64,000 bases of DNA from Ipomoea triloba. Its lineage: Eukaryota > Streptophyta > Magnoliopsida > Solanales > Convolvulaceae. The DNA is taken from the NCBI RefSeq assembly GCF_003576645.1, contig NC_044923.1, forward strand, positions 19,124,453 to 19,188,452. The letters are read 5' to 3'. Made by a program: the position numbers and the translations under genes. Position 1 is the first letter of the stretch. Each line of letters starts with the position of its first letter. The notes beneath the pieces were generated by a model, which worked only from the letters and a program-made list of their open reading frames with translations, was not told the origin of the DNA and did not search any database. Below are positions 10,373-21,693 of the stretch, in pieces.

Positions 10373-11519
10373 AGCGGATAGATCCGTAAAACACCCCGTG
10401 GGAGTTCTTGAAGATGTGCCGGTAAAGATTGACAAATATTACATCCCGGGTGATTTTGTGGTTCTAGAAATGGAAGAAGATGCTAAAGTTCCTATCATTC
10501 TTGGGAGGCCATTTTTGGCAACCTCCGGGGCGGTAATTGATGTTAAAAAGGGGACTTTGGTGCTTGAAATTGGGGATGACAAAGTTGAGTTTAATGTTTT
10601 TGAATTGGCTAACAAATCCCCTTGTCTTGATGAATGCTTTTGTGTAGATACTATTGATTCATGTGTCCGGGAAACTCTTAAAGATAGCAATTGGATTTCT
10701 AATGATCCTTTGGGAGTTGGTGTGAAGGATACTATTGAGGAAGAGCAAATTGATGAAGACACAAGTGGTTTTGATGAACTTTTTGATGAGAATGAATTAT
10801 TGGTGCAACCATCCTCACCAAAGCATGAAGTATTTGGTCTTGGAGACCAATTGGATAATCACAATGGGGATAATCATCCAAAGGTAGAATTAAAACCTCT
10901 ACCCTCCGAATTGAAGTATGCTTTTCTTGGTCCTAATTCTACATATCCCGTTATTGTGAATGCTAAATTGAATGATGATGAAATTGACAAGTTGTTGCAT
11001 GTGTTGAGAAGGCATAAAAGAATCATTGGTTATACTCTTGATGACATTGTTGGCATAAGTGCATCCTATTGCATGCATAGGATATACTTGGAAGAGGGGT
11101 ATAAACCGAGCATTGAACCACAAAGAAGGTTGAATCCGAACATGAAAGATGTGGTGAAAAAGGAGATTCTAAAGTTGCTGGGTGCGGGCATTATCTATCC
11201 CATCTCGGATAGTAAATGGGTAAGCCCAATTCATGTGGTTCCTAAAAAGGGTGGAACAACCGTGGTTGAAAATGAAAACAATGAGCTCATTCCTACTAGA
11301 TTGGTTACCGGGTGGAGAATGTGCACCGACTATAGGAAGTTGAATAAAGCTACAAGGAAAGACCACTTCCCACTTCCTTTTATTGATCAATTGCTTGAGA
11401 GGATGGCAAAGCATGCTTATTTTTGTTTTCTTGATGGCTTCTCGGGATTCTTTCAAATTCCTATTCACCCCGAGGATCAAGAAATGACTACCTTTACATG
11501 TCCGTATGGTACTTTTGCA

Positions 11520-11603
11520 TATCGGAGGATGCCATTTGGGTTATGTAATGCACCGGCAACATATCGGAGGATGCCATTTGGGTTATGTAATGCACCGGCA
11601 ACA
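11520..11603 (+). repeat. 42-bp exact tandem duplication in RT
   Basis: The block encoding [13 protein letters not shown] appears at 11520 and again at 11562. No RT family member is expected to repeat this motif. Unit length equals that of nine or more other duplications in the window. Confidence 0.9.
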
Positions 11604-11648
11604 TTTCAAAGGTGTATGGTGGCCATTTTTTCAGATTTCATTGAAGAG

Positions 11649-11774
11649 AGCATGGAGGTTTTTATGGATGATTTTTCTGTGTATGGAGAGAGCATGGAGG
11701 TTTTTATGGATGATTTTTCTGTGTATGGACTATGCATGGAGGTTTTTATGGATGATTTTTCTGTGTATGGACTA
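11649..11774 (+). repeat. 42-bp tandem triplication over the RT active-site motif
   Basis: [12 protein letters not shown] is encoded three times at 42-bp spacing. Three FMDD boxes in one RT make no structural sense, so an assembly artefact is the simplest explanation. Confidence 0.9.
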
Positions 11775-12232
11775 TTTTTTGATGAATGCCTTGCCAACTT
11801 GGATAAAGTGTTGAATAAATGTGAAGAAGCCAATCTTGTTCTAAATTGGGAGAAATGCCATTTTATGGTAAATAGTGGGATTGTTCTTGGTCACAAAATC
11901 TCAAAGAAAGGCATGGAGGTAGACCCGGCAAAAGTGGAAGTCATTGAGAAACTACCACCACCCACCACGGTAAAGGGAATTAGAAGTTTTCTTGGGCATG
12001 CGGGATTTTACCGGCGGTTCATTAAGGATTTTTCTAAAATCTCAAAACCTCTTACTCATTTGCTTTCTAAAGAAGCTAACTTTGTCTTTGATGAATCTTG
12101 TTTTGAAGCTTTTGATAGGTTGAAGAAGGCATTAATTTCGGCACCCATTATGTCACCACCGGATTGGAGCTTACTGTTTGAAATCATGTGTGATGCTAGT
12201 GATTTTGCCGTGGGGGCTGTTCTTTGCCAAAA

Positions 12233-12484
12233 GAGAGATAAAAGCTTGCATCCGATCTACTATGCAAGCCACAAGAGAGATAAAAGCTTGCATCCGATCT
12301 ACTATGCAAGCCACACTTTAAATGATGCTCAAGTCAAGATCTACTATGCAAGCCACACTTTAAATGATGCTCAAGTCAACTACTCCACCACCGGCCACAC
12401 TTTAAATGATGCTCAAGTCAACTACTCCACCACCGAGAAAGAAATGAATGATGCTCAAGTCAACTACTCCACCACCGAGAAAGA
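12233..12484 (+). repeat. Cascade of overlapping 42-bp duplications in RNase H
   Basis: The stretch around [20 protein letters not shown] is stepped through in four overlapping 42-bp (14-codon) duplications, each advancing a little along the true sequence before jumping back 42 bp. Confidence 0.88.
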
Positions 12485-13035
12485 AATGTTTGCCGTGATT
12501 TTTGCCATTGAAAAATTTCGGTCTTATCTTGTGGGGAGCAAGGTGATTATTCACACCGACCACTCGGCACTCAAGTACTTGATCAACAAAAAGGATGCCA
12601 AGCCGAGATTGATTAGATGGACCCTTCTACTTCAAGAATTTGACATCGAAATCAAGGACAAGAAGGGGTCCGAAAATCTTGTTGCCGATCACTTGTCAAG
12701 GTTGGAGAATCAAAAGGAAGTGGTTGGAGAAGAGTTGCCTATTGATGACAACCTTGGTGGGGAACAACTTATGGCAATCAAGGCCTTTTTGCCTTGGTAC
12801 TCCGACTTGGTCAACTATGTGGTATGTCAAAAATTCCCACCAAATGCTTCCCGTGCTCTAAAGAAAAAACTCAAAAATGATGCAAAATACTATCTTTGGA
12901 ATGAACCTTTTCTTTACAAGAGATGTGCCGATGGGGTAATGAGAAGATACTTGCCCGAGGATGAGATTGAAAGCGTCATAAACCATTGCCACTCATCACC
13001 TTATGGAGGACACTTTGGGGCTTCTAGAACCGCGG

Positions 13036-13280
13036 CTAAAGTTCTACAATCCGGATTTTATTGGCCTAGCTTGTTGGCTAAAGTTCTACAATCCGGATTT
13101 TATTGGCCTAGCTTGTTCAAGGAAGTTCTACAATCCGGATTTTATTGGCCTAGCTTGTTCAAGGATGCTCTACAATCCGGATTTTATTGGCCTAGCTTGT
13201 TCAAGGATGCTCATTCTTATGTGAAGCATTGTGATAAATGTTTCAAGGATGCTCATTCTTATGTGAAGCATTGTGATAAA
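13036..13280 (+). repeat. Cascade of 42-bp duplications in the integrase zinc region
   Basis: [10 protein letters not shown] is encoded four times and [12 protein letters not shown] twice, all at 42-bp spacing with short hybrid junctions. The pattern matches the RNase H cascade. Confidence 0.88.
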
Positions 13281-14290
13281 TGTTAAAGGGTAGGCAATGT
13301 TGGGAGAAGAAATGAAATGCCTCAACAAAGCATACTTGAGGTGGAACTATTTGATGTTTGGGGTTTAGACTTCATGGGTCCATTTCCTAAATCTTTTGGG
13401 CATGAATATATTCTTGTTGCTGTGGATTATGTCTCTAAATGGGTTGAAGCCGTTTCTTGCCCCACAAATGATGCTAAGGTGGTCATCAAGTTCATAAAGA
13501 AAAATATCTTTGCAAGGTTTGGAGTGCCAAGGGCATTGATTACCGATAATGGAAAGCATTTTTGCAACAAAGCTTTGGGGAAAGTTCTTGAAAAATATGG
13601 AGTTCATCACCGACTTGCCACTCCTTATCATCCTCAAACTAGTGGCCAACTAGAGCTTTCTAATAGAGAAATCAAATCAATTCTTGAGAAAGTTGTTAAC
13701 CCGTCAAGGAGGGATTGGGCCATTAAACTTGATGATGCACTTTGGGCATATAGGACTGCATACAAGAACCCAATCGGGACTTCACCATTCAAGCTTGTTT
13801 ACGGGAAAGCATGTCATCTTCCCGTAGAGTTGGAACACAAAGCACACTGGGCAGTCACAAATCTCAACATGGATTTAAAACTTGCGGGTGAAAAGAGGCT
13901 CCTTCAACTCAATGAGTTAGAGGAATTCAGACTTGATGCTTATGAGAATGCCCAAATTTACAAGGAAAAGACTAAGAAATGGCATAACAAGCACATTCTC
14001 AAGAGGGAGTTTGTTTCCGGTGATAAAGTCCTTTTGTTCAACTCAAGGTTGAAACTATTCCCAGGGAAGTTAAGGTCTAGATGGTCGGGACCTTATGAGG
14101 TTGTTCATGCATATCCATCTGGAGCTGTGGTGATTCGAGGAAAAAATGGAGATTTCACCGCAAATGGCCAAAGATTGAAACATTACCATGATGACACCAA
14201 GATTGAGGCTAAAGTGGCAATTAGCCTTTGTTCCCCAACCTACACCTGAAAGAGAAAAGGGGTCGAGCTCACGACCTTAAACGAGCGCTT

Positions 14291-14308
14291 CTTGGGAGGC
14301 AACCCAAG
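14291..14308 (+). promoter_or_regulatory. Conserved stem-loop after Athila pol, element A
   Basis: CTTGGGAGGCAACCCAAG is a 6-bp inverted repeat (CTTGGG/CCCAAG) 42 bp after the integrase stop. The identical 18-mer occurs at 58242-58259 after the coding region of the second Athila-type element. The position and identity across two diverged elements suggest an RNA-level role, which is inference. Confidence 0.55.
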
Positions 14309-14536
14309 TCCTTTTAATTTATTTTAATTGCATTTTGCTTTTCTTCTAGTTTTTGTGCTATTTTTATGTTTTTGTGTTTTTAGTTGATAATTGCGTATTT
14401 ATAAAGTCCTTGAGCCTAATTTTGTTTCTAGGTATGTTTTTGGAGTGAAATCTTGCTTGGATAATAATTGTGTTGTTTGGAGTTTCTTTGCATTTATTTT
14501 TCTCTATTAAAAATTAAAAAAAAAACAGTATTTAAT

Positions 14537-14668
14537 TTCGCCGCGGCGAATGGATCATTCGCCGCGGCGAAATTCGTGAAATCAGGGCAGAATGCCCACT
14601 GAAGCAGTTCGACGCGTCGAGCATTTCACTCGACGCGTCGAACGGTCGGGTCATGCAGTGACCCGACC
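14537..14668 (+). repeat. Cluster of perfect palindromes between pol and 3' ORF
   Basis: TTCGCCGCGGCGAA occurs at 14537-14550 and 14558-14571. TCGACGCGTCGA occurs at 14609-14620 and 14630-14641. A 10-bp perfect stem with 5-nt loop (GGTCGGGTCA/TGACCCGACC) occupies 14644-14668. All lie in one 132-bp island in an AT-rich spacer. Confidence 0.9.
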
Positions 14669-15285
14669 CTACCCAGCCTATTTCTTCCCAAAATTTATTT
14701 TCTTCTTCAGTTTTCTTCTTCGCACAGCAACTCCAAAACACTCCCATCCCTTCTTCACTAAAATATTTCTCTCTACATTCTACTCCTATCCACTCCAAAC
14801 TCTTCCTAAGGCATCAAGGTATCATCTCCACCCTTTTTCCTCTTCAATTCCATGTTATTTTGCTAAAAATTGTGACTTTCTTGTGCATGAACCCTAACCC
14901 ACGAAATTTCAAATTTGAATCTTAAATTGCTTTGGGTCAGTGATTGTTTGTTCTTTTGTGTTTAATTTGCTCTACTTTCTAGTCTTTATCCATGACTTTG
15001 TTGATTTTGATGTTGTATTGTAGATATAGTCTTGAATTTTCTTGATACATTCTTGAATTGATTTTAATATTGGATGATGATGTTGCTTGGTGGTTGAGAA
15101 TAATTGATTGTATGATTGGTGGTGTTGCTTGTTGTGTAAAAATGGGTTGATTTTGAAGGCTAAAATGCACTTAACCTCTTTGTTCAAAATCATGCACACA
15201 AGGTGTTTGTTAAAATGTCCCAATCAAGTTTTTGAAAATTTCTTGCCTAGCCATTGCTCTCACATTATGATGTTGTAGTTACCAA

Positions 15286-16264
15286 ATGGCCCCAAAGAGT
15301 AGAATCTCAAAAAGGCAAAGAGGAGAAACATCCCAACAAGCTCAAAACCCTCCTCAAGTCCAACGGTTTGAAACTTTCAACACCCCTCAAGCAAGAGAAA
15401 GATATGACACTTGGGTCTCCACCCGAGATTTCAAGAAAGAAAGAGGGATTCAGTTGGAGGTCCCGGAGGAATGGAATTGGAAGCCGTTGCTTCTTGCTCA
15501 ACCAGGCGATGCTTGTTGTTCAGTGGTTAAAGAATTTTATGCTAATGCAGGGGATGGGATGGATACAAACACTGCAATAGTGCGGGGTGTTGAGGTGGAT
15601 TTTTCTTCTGATGCAATCAACACTTACTATGGTACTGAAGATTTCTATGAACATGATTACTACCATAATGATTTGAAAATGAGTAATCTTACAGTAGAAA
15701 TGTTGAATAAGATTGCTAAAACCTTTGATGCTGAGGCTGAATGGAATATAAGGAGTGGGTTAATCGCTCATATGGACTATAAGTACTTCACCCCGCGTGA
15801 TAGAGCAATTATAGACTTCATCAAAGCAAAACTAATCCCCAACTCACATAGGGGATATGTCCGCAGAGATCAGGTCCTCTTGACCTATTGTATCAAGGAA
15901 GGCTACACCATTGATGTTGGAGTTCTTATCAACCAGAGCATTAGAGAAATCATAACAATGATGGTTGAAAAGAAATCAATAAGCATTCTTGGCCACCCTT
16001 CTCTCATTACGGAGCTTTGCAGGAATGCGGGGGTTCCTATGGACAATCATCATGAAGTCAAGCTAAAACCTCAAGCATTCATCACCCCGCACTATATTGC
16101 AACCCATTATACTCAAGCTCAAAGACCCGAAGATGCTGACCAACAAGAACAAGATGTGGCTATGGGGAATCCGAATCCTATGCCAGCACAACCCCAAATT
16201 CCTCAACAATTCGACATGCAACAGTTCTTTGCACGACAAGAGGAATTCATGAGGAGGCAGGATA
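15286..16264 (+). CDS. Athila-type 3' ORF (env-position protein), element A, truncated
   Basis: An ORF of about 326 codons starts MAPKSRISKRQRGE with a basic, glutamine-rich N-terminus. A globular domain follows with VVKEFYANAGD (about residue 84), VRGVEVDF and a helix-rich part containing FTPRDRAIIDFIKAKLI. It ends in a glutamine-rich, possibly coiled tail (QQFDMQQFFARQEEF). It resembles the family often labelled putative plant transposon protein, found 3' of pol in Athila-type elements. No signal peptide or membrane helix is apparent. Reading is open to 16264, where the inserted chromovirus LTR supplies a stop at once, so the true C-terminus is lost. Its layout matches the 3' ORFs at 4108, 39844 and 58749. 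Confidence 0.75.
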
Positions 16265-19255
16265 TGTAACACCCCGGCTCGGCTATACCGTACATCCGGA
16301 GTGGTTACCGCCACACCTAGACTAAACCCAGCCAAGACCAGACAGAGTTCACTCTAGGTGCACAGGCTAACAAGAAAACTATTTCACATCATCATCATCA
16401 TTACCCAACATATCTTCATACATATATATATAGGTGAGCAAAAGGGGTAGCTACACTAACTACCAGAATATATACAAGAGTTTAATTACAACTTACTAGC
16501 TAGCTAAGTTCATCATGGCTACAAAAGATACATGTACACAAAAAAAAGGGTTCCTCCCATAACCTTTCTAATCAGTCATCCTCTTCTAAGGGGCGGTACT
16601 CCGGTTCGGAGTACGTCCCCCATACAAGATGCCAGTTGCCCGCAACCCAGGTGAGATGATCCAGGAAGTAACTAGGAGTGTACATCATGGACCACTCATC
16701 CCAATGTTCCGAAGGAGCGAGATTCCACGGACAGGGATAAAAGACAACAAATTCTAAGGGATCACTCCCTTCCAACACCTCTACCGGAAAAGACCCAAAC
16801 CTAGACCTGGCCCCATCCAGAAAATTTGGCTGGCTACTGCGAACCGGGATACGAGAGGGTGTAGTTGGGTAAGTCGGAGGAGGACTATACGGTCGGGAAG
16901 GAATAGCAGGAACATAAGCCGGAGCTGGAGAGTCAGGAGCGAATCCAGGAGCATACGGGTCGACATCAACTAAGTACTGTACATAATCATCATGATCGTA
17001 GATAGGGAACTCCAACTCGGAAGGATCCGAGTCAGGTGGGCTACACGAGCTTACACTAGACATCTGTTAAGAACACAACGAAGTGTAGTTAGCACGACGG
17101 CTAAGTAAGGAAATCCATTTGTCACTTAAAAGTAGACGAAGGTTTGAAAACATAGATAATCTAAAAGCTTTATAAAGTTTTACCATGATTTGAAAATCTG
17201 CCTGTAACGAAACGATTTATAGATAATATAATAGCGTATAAACGTTAAATCATATAAAGCTTTTCTCAAATAAGAATGAAGTCATAACTTGCCACTCAAA
17301 ATAATTTTCATGCCCTTTTCAGACAAGTTTGCAAACTTTCACATTTCCAGGAATTTCATCATTTGCAAATAGAACCGCAGCTCTAATATTTATAATAATC
17401 TGAACCGCAGCTCAGAGTAACAACAATTTTCATACTGCATATAGAACCGCAGCTCTATAATAATCTGAACCGCAGCCCAGAATAACAATAATCTTCATAC
17501 TCAAAAATTTTCCACTTAGTTTCCCCTGAGTAAGCACTTTGAACATTTCTCAATTCTCCTTCTCAAACCTTGGGCAGTGGCATTTCCCTGCCTTCCCGTC
17601 GGTCTCCTTATCCCAACCTAGGGCCATGGCACTCCAGCCCTCCCATAGGTCCAACCTTATTCCAACCCCGGGCCGTGGCGTTTAAGCCTTCCCGAAGGTC
17701 CCCACCTTATTCCAGAAACTAAGGGTTTGAAAACATTTTTCTTTTTCTTTCCTGGAATCAAATAGTATTTTCAAAATAATTTATTTCATCCAAATATGGT
17801 TGTGACATCCCAAAATTTCGTCACTAGTTTTGTTACAAAAAAAAATTTTTTGTCAAAATTGATTTTGACAGTTTCTGTCCAGAAATTACAGTTTTGCGCA
17901 GTCCGAAAGATTGAGCCGGTAAAAATAGTTCCCGAACTCTTTTTCACTTGAAATTTTTATGGTAGAACCCTAACTCATAGTACTTGATGTTCATAAAAAG
18001 TTTTGGTCACCTAGGTTCACGAATTTACACAGAAAATTCCATTTTTGCCCTTGGCAGTGTGCTGTCCAGCATTTTTCCTTCTCTGGACCAGTTTTGGGAA
18101 AAATTCCGAAAACCATACTTATACTGCTCCAAAAATTATGAAAGTTTATATGCGGCTTCTACACTTATAGAACTACATGTATAAAAAACATTGGACCAAA
18201 ATAATTTACCGATTTTTCCCAGAAATTCACGGAAGTTACTGACAGAAATCTGTCCTGATTTCCTTACTCTATTTCCACAAGTATAAGCTTATATAGACAT
18301 AAATACAACATATACAAGCATATCCAAGCTATGAACTTGTATACGAAAATATTCCCAAAGCTCCAAAAACACCATATTTCAACTAAAATCAATTATCCAA
18401 ATTCAAGTGACTAATTCCAACTTAAGGGAATTCCTTACCTCACAAGTGTGTAATATCACCGTAAAAGTAGTCTTGAACCTTTATCCCCAAGTTTCACCGA
18501 AAAACCCTAGGTAGAATACACCACCATAACAACATATTTAAGAAATCTTTACCTACAATCAAGTTCTAGGGAAGAAATCAAGACTTTTTAACCGAATGAA
18601 ACCGCAAACTTACCGAATAGTTGAAGACTTGTGTGGAGATTGGCTATGGAAGCTTGAAGTGAGGAAGAAGAGGATGAAGAAGATGAAAGCTCACACTCTC
18701 TCCCTCTCTTGGTATTTCGGCCAAGGCAAGACCAAAAGGACAAGGGGAATAAACATGTTTTAGACACTTAGTACTTTGAGGGGAATGTTTGCATGGAAGA
18801 ATTAAAATAGAATAAAATAATGAAGTATATTTTCAAACTTATCAGTTGGGGTCCAAACAGATAAAGTTTCGGTAGAAAATAATTTAAACAGGAATAATTT
18901 TGAAACCAAAAATTTATTCCAGACTAACCCTCAAAATTGGGCTAGGTTCGGTACACCGCGAAATTTTAGCGATGTACGATCAAAATAAATTTTCGCTGCT
19001 ATGGGCCGATTTAATTGAATAGGAAGTTCAAGAATAATAATATGGTGTCTAATAATCCATTTCCTAGGATAATCGGGTCCGAATACCAGCTTCTAAAATT
19101 TTACGGTTCGTGACCGGCACGAACGATCGCAACTTAATAACAACTATACTTAAAAAAAAATTATTTTGAAGCATCGGTCACTTATCTTATGAATGTCATA
19201 GCTTAAAGACATATTTTCTGAACCTCAAACTTATCGAAATAGACGAGGGGTTACA
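16265..19255 (-). repeat. Chromovirus 3' LTR, 2991 bp
   Basis: On the minus strand it starts TGTAACCCCTCG directly after the polypurine tract and ends GGGGTGTTACA, giving 6-bp inverted termini (TGTAAC/GTTACA). The terminal part contains a 163-codon ORF (16572-17063). Apart from that ORF, bases 17064-19255 show no gene. A short direct repeat GAACCGCAGCTC recurs near 17372-17480. Confidence 0.85.
16572..17063 (-). CDS. 163-codon ORF inside the chromovirus LTR
   Basis: The protein starts MSSVSSC and is rich in Pro, Tyr, Ser and acidic residues, with a central PSRPYSPPP stretch and a tryptophan-rich C-terminus. I recognise no family. The ATG follows a CAG preceded by a pyrimidine-rich stretch, like a splice acceptor, and the related LTR at 48785-50191 keeps an ATG at the matching place (about 49886) but stops after 14 codons. 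An ORF this long in an LTR is unusual. It could be a leader-encoded protein read after splicing from U3/R, or chance in a GC-rich stretch. Confidence 0.4.
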   Translation of the reverse strand: MSSVSSCSPPDSDPSELEFPIYDHDDYVQYLVDVDPYAPGFAPDSPAPAYVPAIPSRPYSPPPTYPTTPSRIPVRSSQPNFLDGARSRFGSFPVEVLEGSDPLEFVVFYPCPWNLAPSEHWDEWSMMYTPSYFLDHLTWVAGNWHLVWGTYSEPEYRPLEEDD

Positions 19256-19276
19256 GTCTACCCTCCTTAAAAAGAG
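19256..19276 (-). other. Polypurine tract of the chromovirus
   Basis: On the minus strand CTTTTTAAGGAGGGTAGAC lies directly before the LTR start. This form is typical of Tekay/Del-type elements, where it follows the end of pol. Confidence 0.8.
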
Positions 19277-19414
19277 TTTCGTCCCCGAAACTTCCTTCTT
19301 ACACTGCACGGTCTCAAGTAGATTACTACTTACCTTCGCTTACACATAATAGAATCTTAGTATGCCTAATGTTAGTACACAAATTTATTTAAGCATATAG
19401 CAAGTAAATCGATC

Positions 19415-19714
19415 CTACATACCTGAGTCAAATAACTCTGGATAATGTTCCATCATAACGCTTTCCAACTCCCACGTGGCTTCCTCCGGGCTATGATTCG
19501 ACCATTGGACTTTGACCATTTTAACTGATTTCCTTCTTGTATCTCGGGTCTTAGAGTCTAAGATTCGAATTGGCCTTTCTTCGTATTCCAATGAATCATC
19601 CATCTCCAATTCCTCAGGTTCCAATACATGGGATGCATCAGGTACATACCGCTTAAGTTGAGAAACATGAAATACATTATGCACCCGGTCAAGACACACC
19701 AAAGTACATCCCAA
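19415..19714 (-). pseudogene. Chromovirus pol C-terminus with chromodomain (fragment)
   Basis: It begins at the junction with copia copy 2 and reads VHNVFHVSQLKRYVPD, the usual integrase end, then YEERPIRILD...VKMVKVQWSNHSPEEATWELE, a chromodomain of the chromovirus type, ending at 19415. Chromodomains direct integration towards heterochromatin by binding modified histone H3. The visible 99 codons have no stop. Only the fragment is present, so it is non-functional. Confidence 0.88.
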
Positions 19715-21693
19715 AACCTAGGGAAGAATGGACAAGTGATGATAGGAAGAGAAACAACCTGGACAATATTGCTAAGGATATTATCTTCAGAGCTATAGAC
19801 GAAACCATCTTTCCAAAAGTGAGAAAGTGCAAAACGGCAAAAGAGGTATGGGATACTTTGATGTTAATTGGTGAAGGTGACGAACAGGAAAAGGAGAACA
19901 AGCTCACCGTGGCCATGAAGAAGTTCGAGGACTTCAAGATGAAGCCAGGGGAGAGCATCGACAGCATGGAATCTTGGTTCATGAAGCTATCAATAGAGAT
20001 TAGTGATCTCGAGAAGGAGATTCCACAAAAGGAGCTAAACCTAAAGGTCTTACGAGGCCTTACCAAGGAGTGGGAAATGAAGGTGATCACAATGCGTGAT
20101 CACAGGGATTTGAAGAACACCACAACCGACCAACTGTTCAGAGATCTCAAAGCCTTCGAATTTGAGATGTTTCCGAGAGATGAGGACGTGGTGGACAGAC
20201 GGAATGTGGCACTGGTTGCTGATCAACCAACCACTTCTTCAAGGTCAGACCCTAATCCCACTGATTTTTTATCTGACGAACAGTTTGCTTTCTTCATGAG
20301 AAAATTCAGGAAGTTCATGAAGAAGACACCGGAGAACAATACAAGTTCACCCTCCTCCTCAAGAAGGAAAAATGAGAGATACACATCCAGAAGAATGGAG
20401 GAAGAAGATCAAGGTCTATGCTACAACTGCAAGGATTCCAGAAGAAAAGAGGAATCCAGAGAGAAGCCAGCACAAGGTGGCTTCAAGGGAGATTCAAAGA
20501 AACATTCGCGCAGAAAGGCGCTTGTTGCTGAGGAACTTGAGAAGGCAATCGAGGAGTCCGAGACGTCGAGCTCCAGCGACAGCAGCAGCAGCTCAGAGGA
20601 TGAGAGGGGGCTCATCTGCTTATACACTACAGAAGAGGAGGATAAATGCTTGATGGCTATCAATAATGAGGTAACCTCCCCTTCTACATCTCGCTGCTCT
20701 ATCTCTACTTCTCAATGTTCTTCGTTTGGAAGCGATGAGGATCCCTTCGAGACTATGGAATTGATCAGAAGGAACCTCAAAATCGCTAACAGCACTCATG
20801 CCAAAATCAGGGAAGAAAACAGCAAGCTAACTGCTGAAAGAGATATGCTTAAGAACGTTTCGAAACAGAATTCGGAGCTAACTCTCAAAGTAAGTGAGTT
20901 AGAAGCTAAAGTAATCCTACTGGCTGAAGAGTGCAAAGCTCGAGAGACCAGAGAGCTTAATCTTAGAAAGGTCATAGCATCATACACTAATTCCTCCAAA
21001 GCTATGGAGAAAATGGTGAATGATCACAGACCTACCAGTGATAGAACCGGTCTAGGGTTCCGTCAGAACTGTCTCTCGAGAGATAAGCAGACCAACGGTT
21101 TGGGAACTTCAAGAAATGGAGGATCTCAACCCAAACCGAATAAGGGTCATAAAGGACCTACAAAAGGGACCAGAGTAGCTATTCATAAACCGTCCCTATA
21201 CACCAGCAATGGAAAGTATAGGAAAGCTATGAAGAATGGCCGGCTAAACAATATCGAGAGATCACCTAGCTATCTCTCGCAAGGCCATTCCGAGTACAAA
21301 AGAAGCTACATTCCATATAATGCACCTCAAGGCAAATATGGAAGGTCTGAGATCTACAGAGTTAGGAACTCACGGATGGAGAAAGGCAGACTCTATCCAT
21401 CTAGTGAGGATTGGTCATCGAATCATGATTTCTGGAAGAAACCTCACTTCCAGCAATTTCACATGACCAAACAGGCAATGAAGGGCATGGTGCGTAAGTC
21501 CGAGGTCAGGCCTCAACCAAAACTGATCTATGCACCTAAGAGGTCCAGAGTCTTTGCTAGCATTCCTTATGATTATCAAACGTATAATGGCTACATTGCA
21601 CCTAGGCCTGGAGTAATGGGTCCAAGGTATAAATGGATGCCTAAACTTACTAACCAACCAGGACCCAAAGTTTGGGTACCTAAATCTACTTGA
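19715..21693 (+). CDS. gag: Copia gag, copy 2 (N-terminally truncated, zinc knuckle deleted)
   Basis: The frame is open from the junction to TGA at 21691-21693. The first third is the UBN2-type copia gag domain (AKEVWDTLMLIGEGDEQEKE, FMKLSIEISDLEKEIPQ, VLRGLTKEWE). At about 20430 the zinc knuckle is lost. CYNC runs straight into the KDSRRKEES segment through a 69-bp in-frame deletion relative to copy 1, removing the His and last Cys. Then come the serine/acid-rich region, a coiled coil, the TGLGF block and the VWVPKST end. A protein without the knuckle should package RNA poorly, although it could still assemble. That effect is inferred. Confidence 0.85.

Larger units (their letters stand above)
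10374..14249 (+). pseudogene. pol: Athila-type pol (protease end, RT, RNase H, integrase)
   Basis: The frame is open from the gap edge. Domains in order: protease C-terminal part with [16 protein letters not shown] (about 10498-10545); RT with [26 protein letters not shown] and FMDDFSVYG; RNase H with the [14 protein letters not shown] segment; integrase zinc region ending HCDKC; and the integrase core ([26 protein letters not shown] supply D, D and E). A TAA at 13284-13286 falls where relatives have CQRVGN, so a single CAA to TAA change is likely. Several in-frame 42-bp duplications in RT, RNase H and the zinc region are probably assembly artefacts. The integrase part (13287-14249) then reads without interruption. 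Confidence 0.9.
14250..15285 (+). other. Spacer between pol and 3' ORF of Athila element A
   Basis: This 1-kb stretch has no convincing gene. It holds the stem-loop at 14291, a GC-rich palindrome cluster at 14537-14668 in otherwise T-rich sequence, and a T-rich leader before the ATG at 15286. Confidence 0.7.
10373..16264 (+). mobile_element. Athila-type Ty3/gypsy element A (both ends missing)
   Basis: It contains protease C-terminus, RT with FMDDFSVYG, RNase H, integrase, a conserved hairpin, a palindrome cluster and a 3' ORF, in the order of Athila-type elements. LTRs, gag and most of protease are not in the window. The right end is cut by the chromovirus LTR that begins TGTAAC at 16265. 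Confidence 0.88.
16265..19714 (-). mobile_element. Tekay-like chromovirus, 3' end only
   Basis: Read on the minus strand: end of pol with chromodomain, polypurine tract, then a 3-kb LTR ending at 16265 inside the Athila 3' ORF. Everything upstream of the chromodomain is replaced by copia copy 2 at about 19715. Chromodomain plus TGTAAC...GTTACA LTR ends indicate a chromovirus of the Tekay/Del group. Confidence 0.85.

Noticed and set aside
11649..11774. RT with three active-site boxes as a novel enzyme
   Set aside because: The copies are exact 42-bp duplications like those in rDNA and LTR sequence, so an assembly artefact is far more likely.
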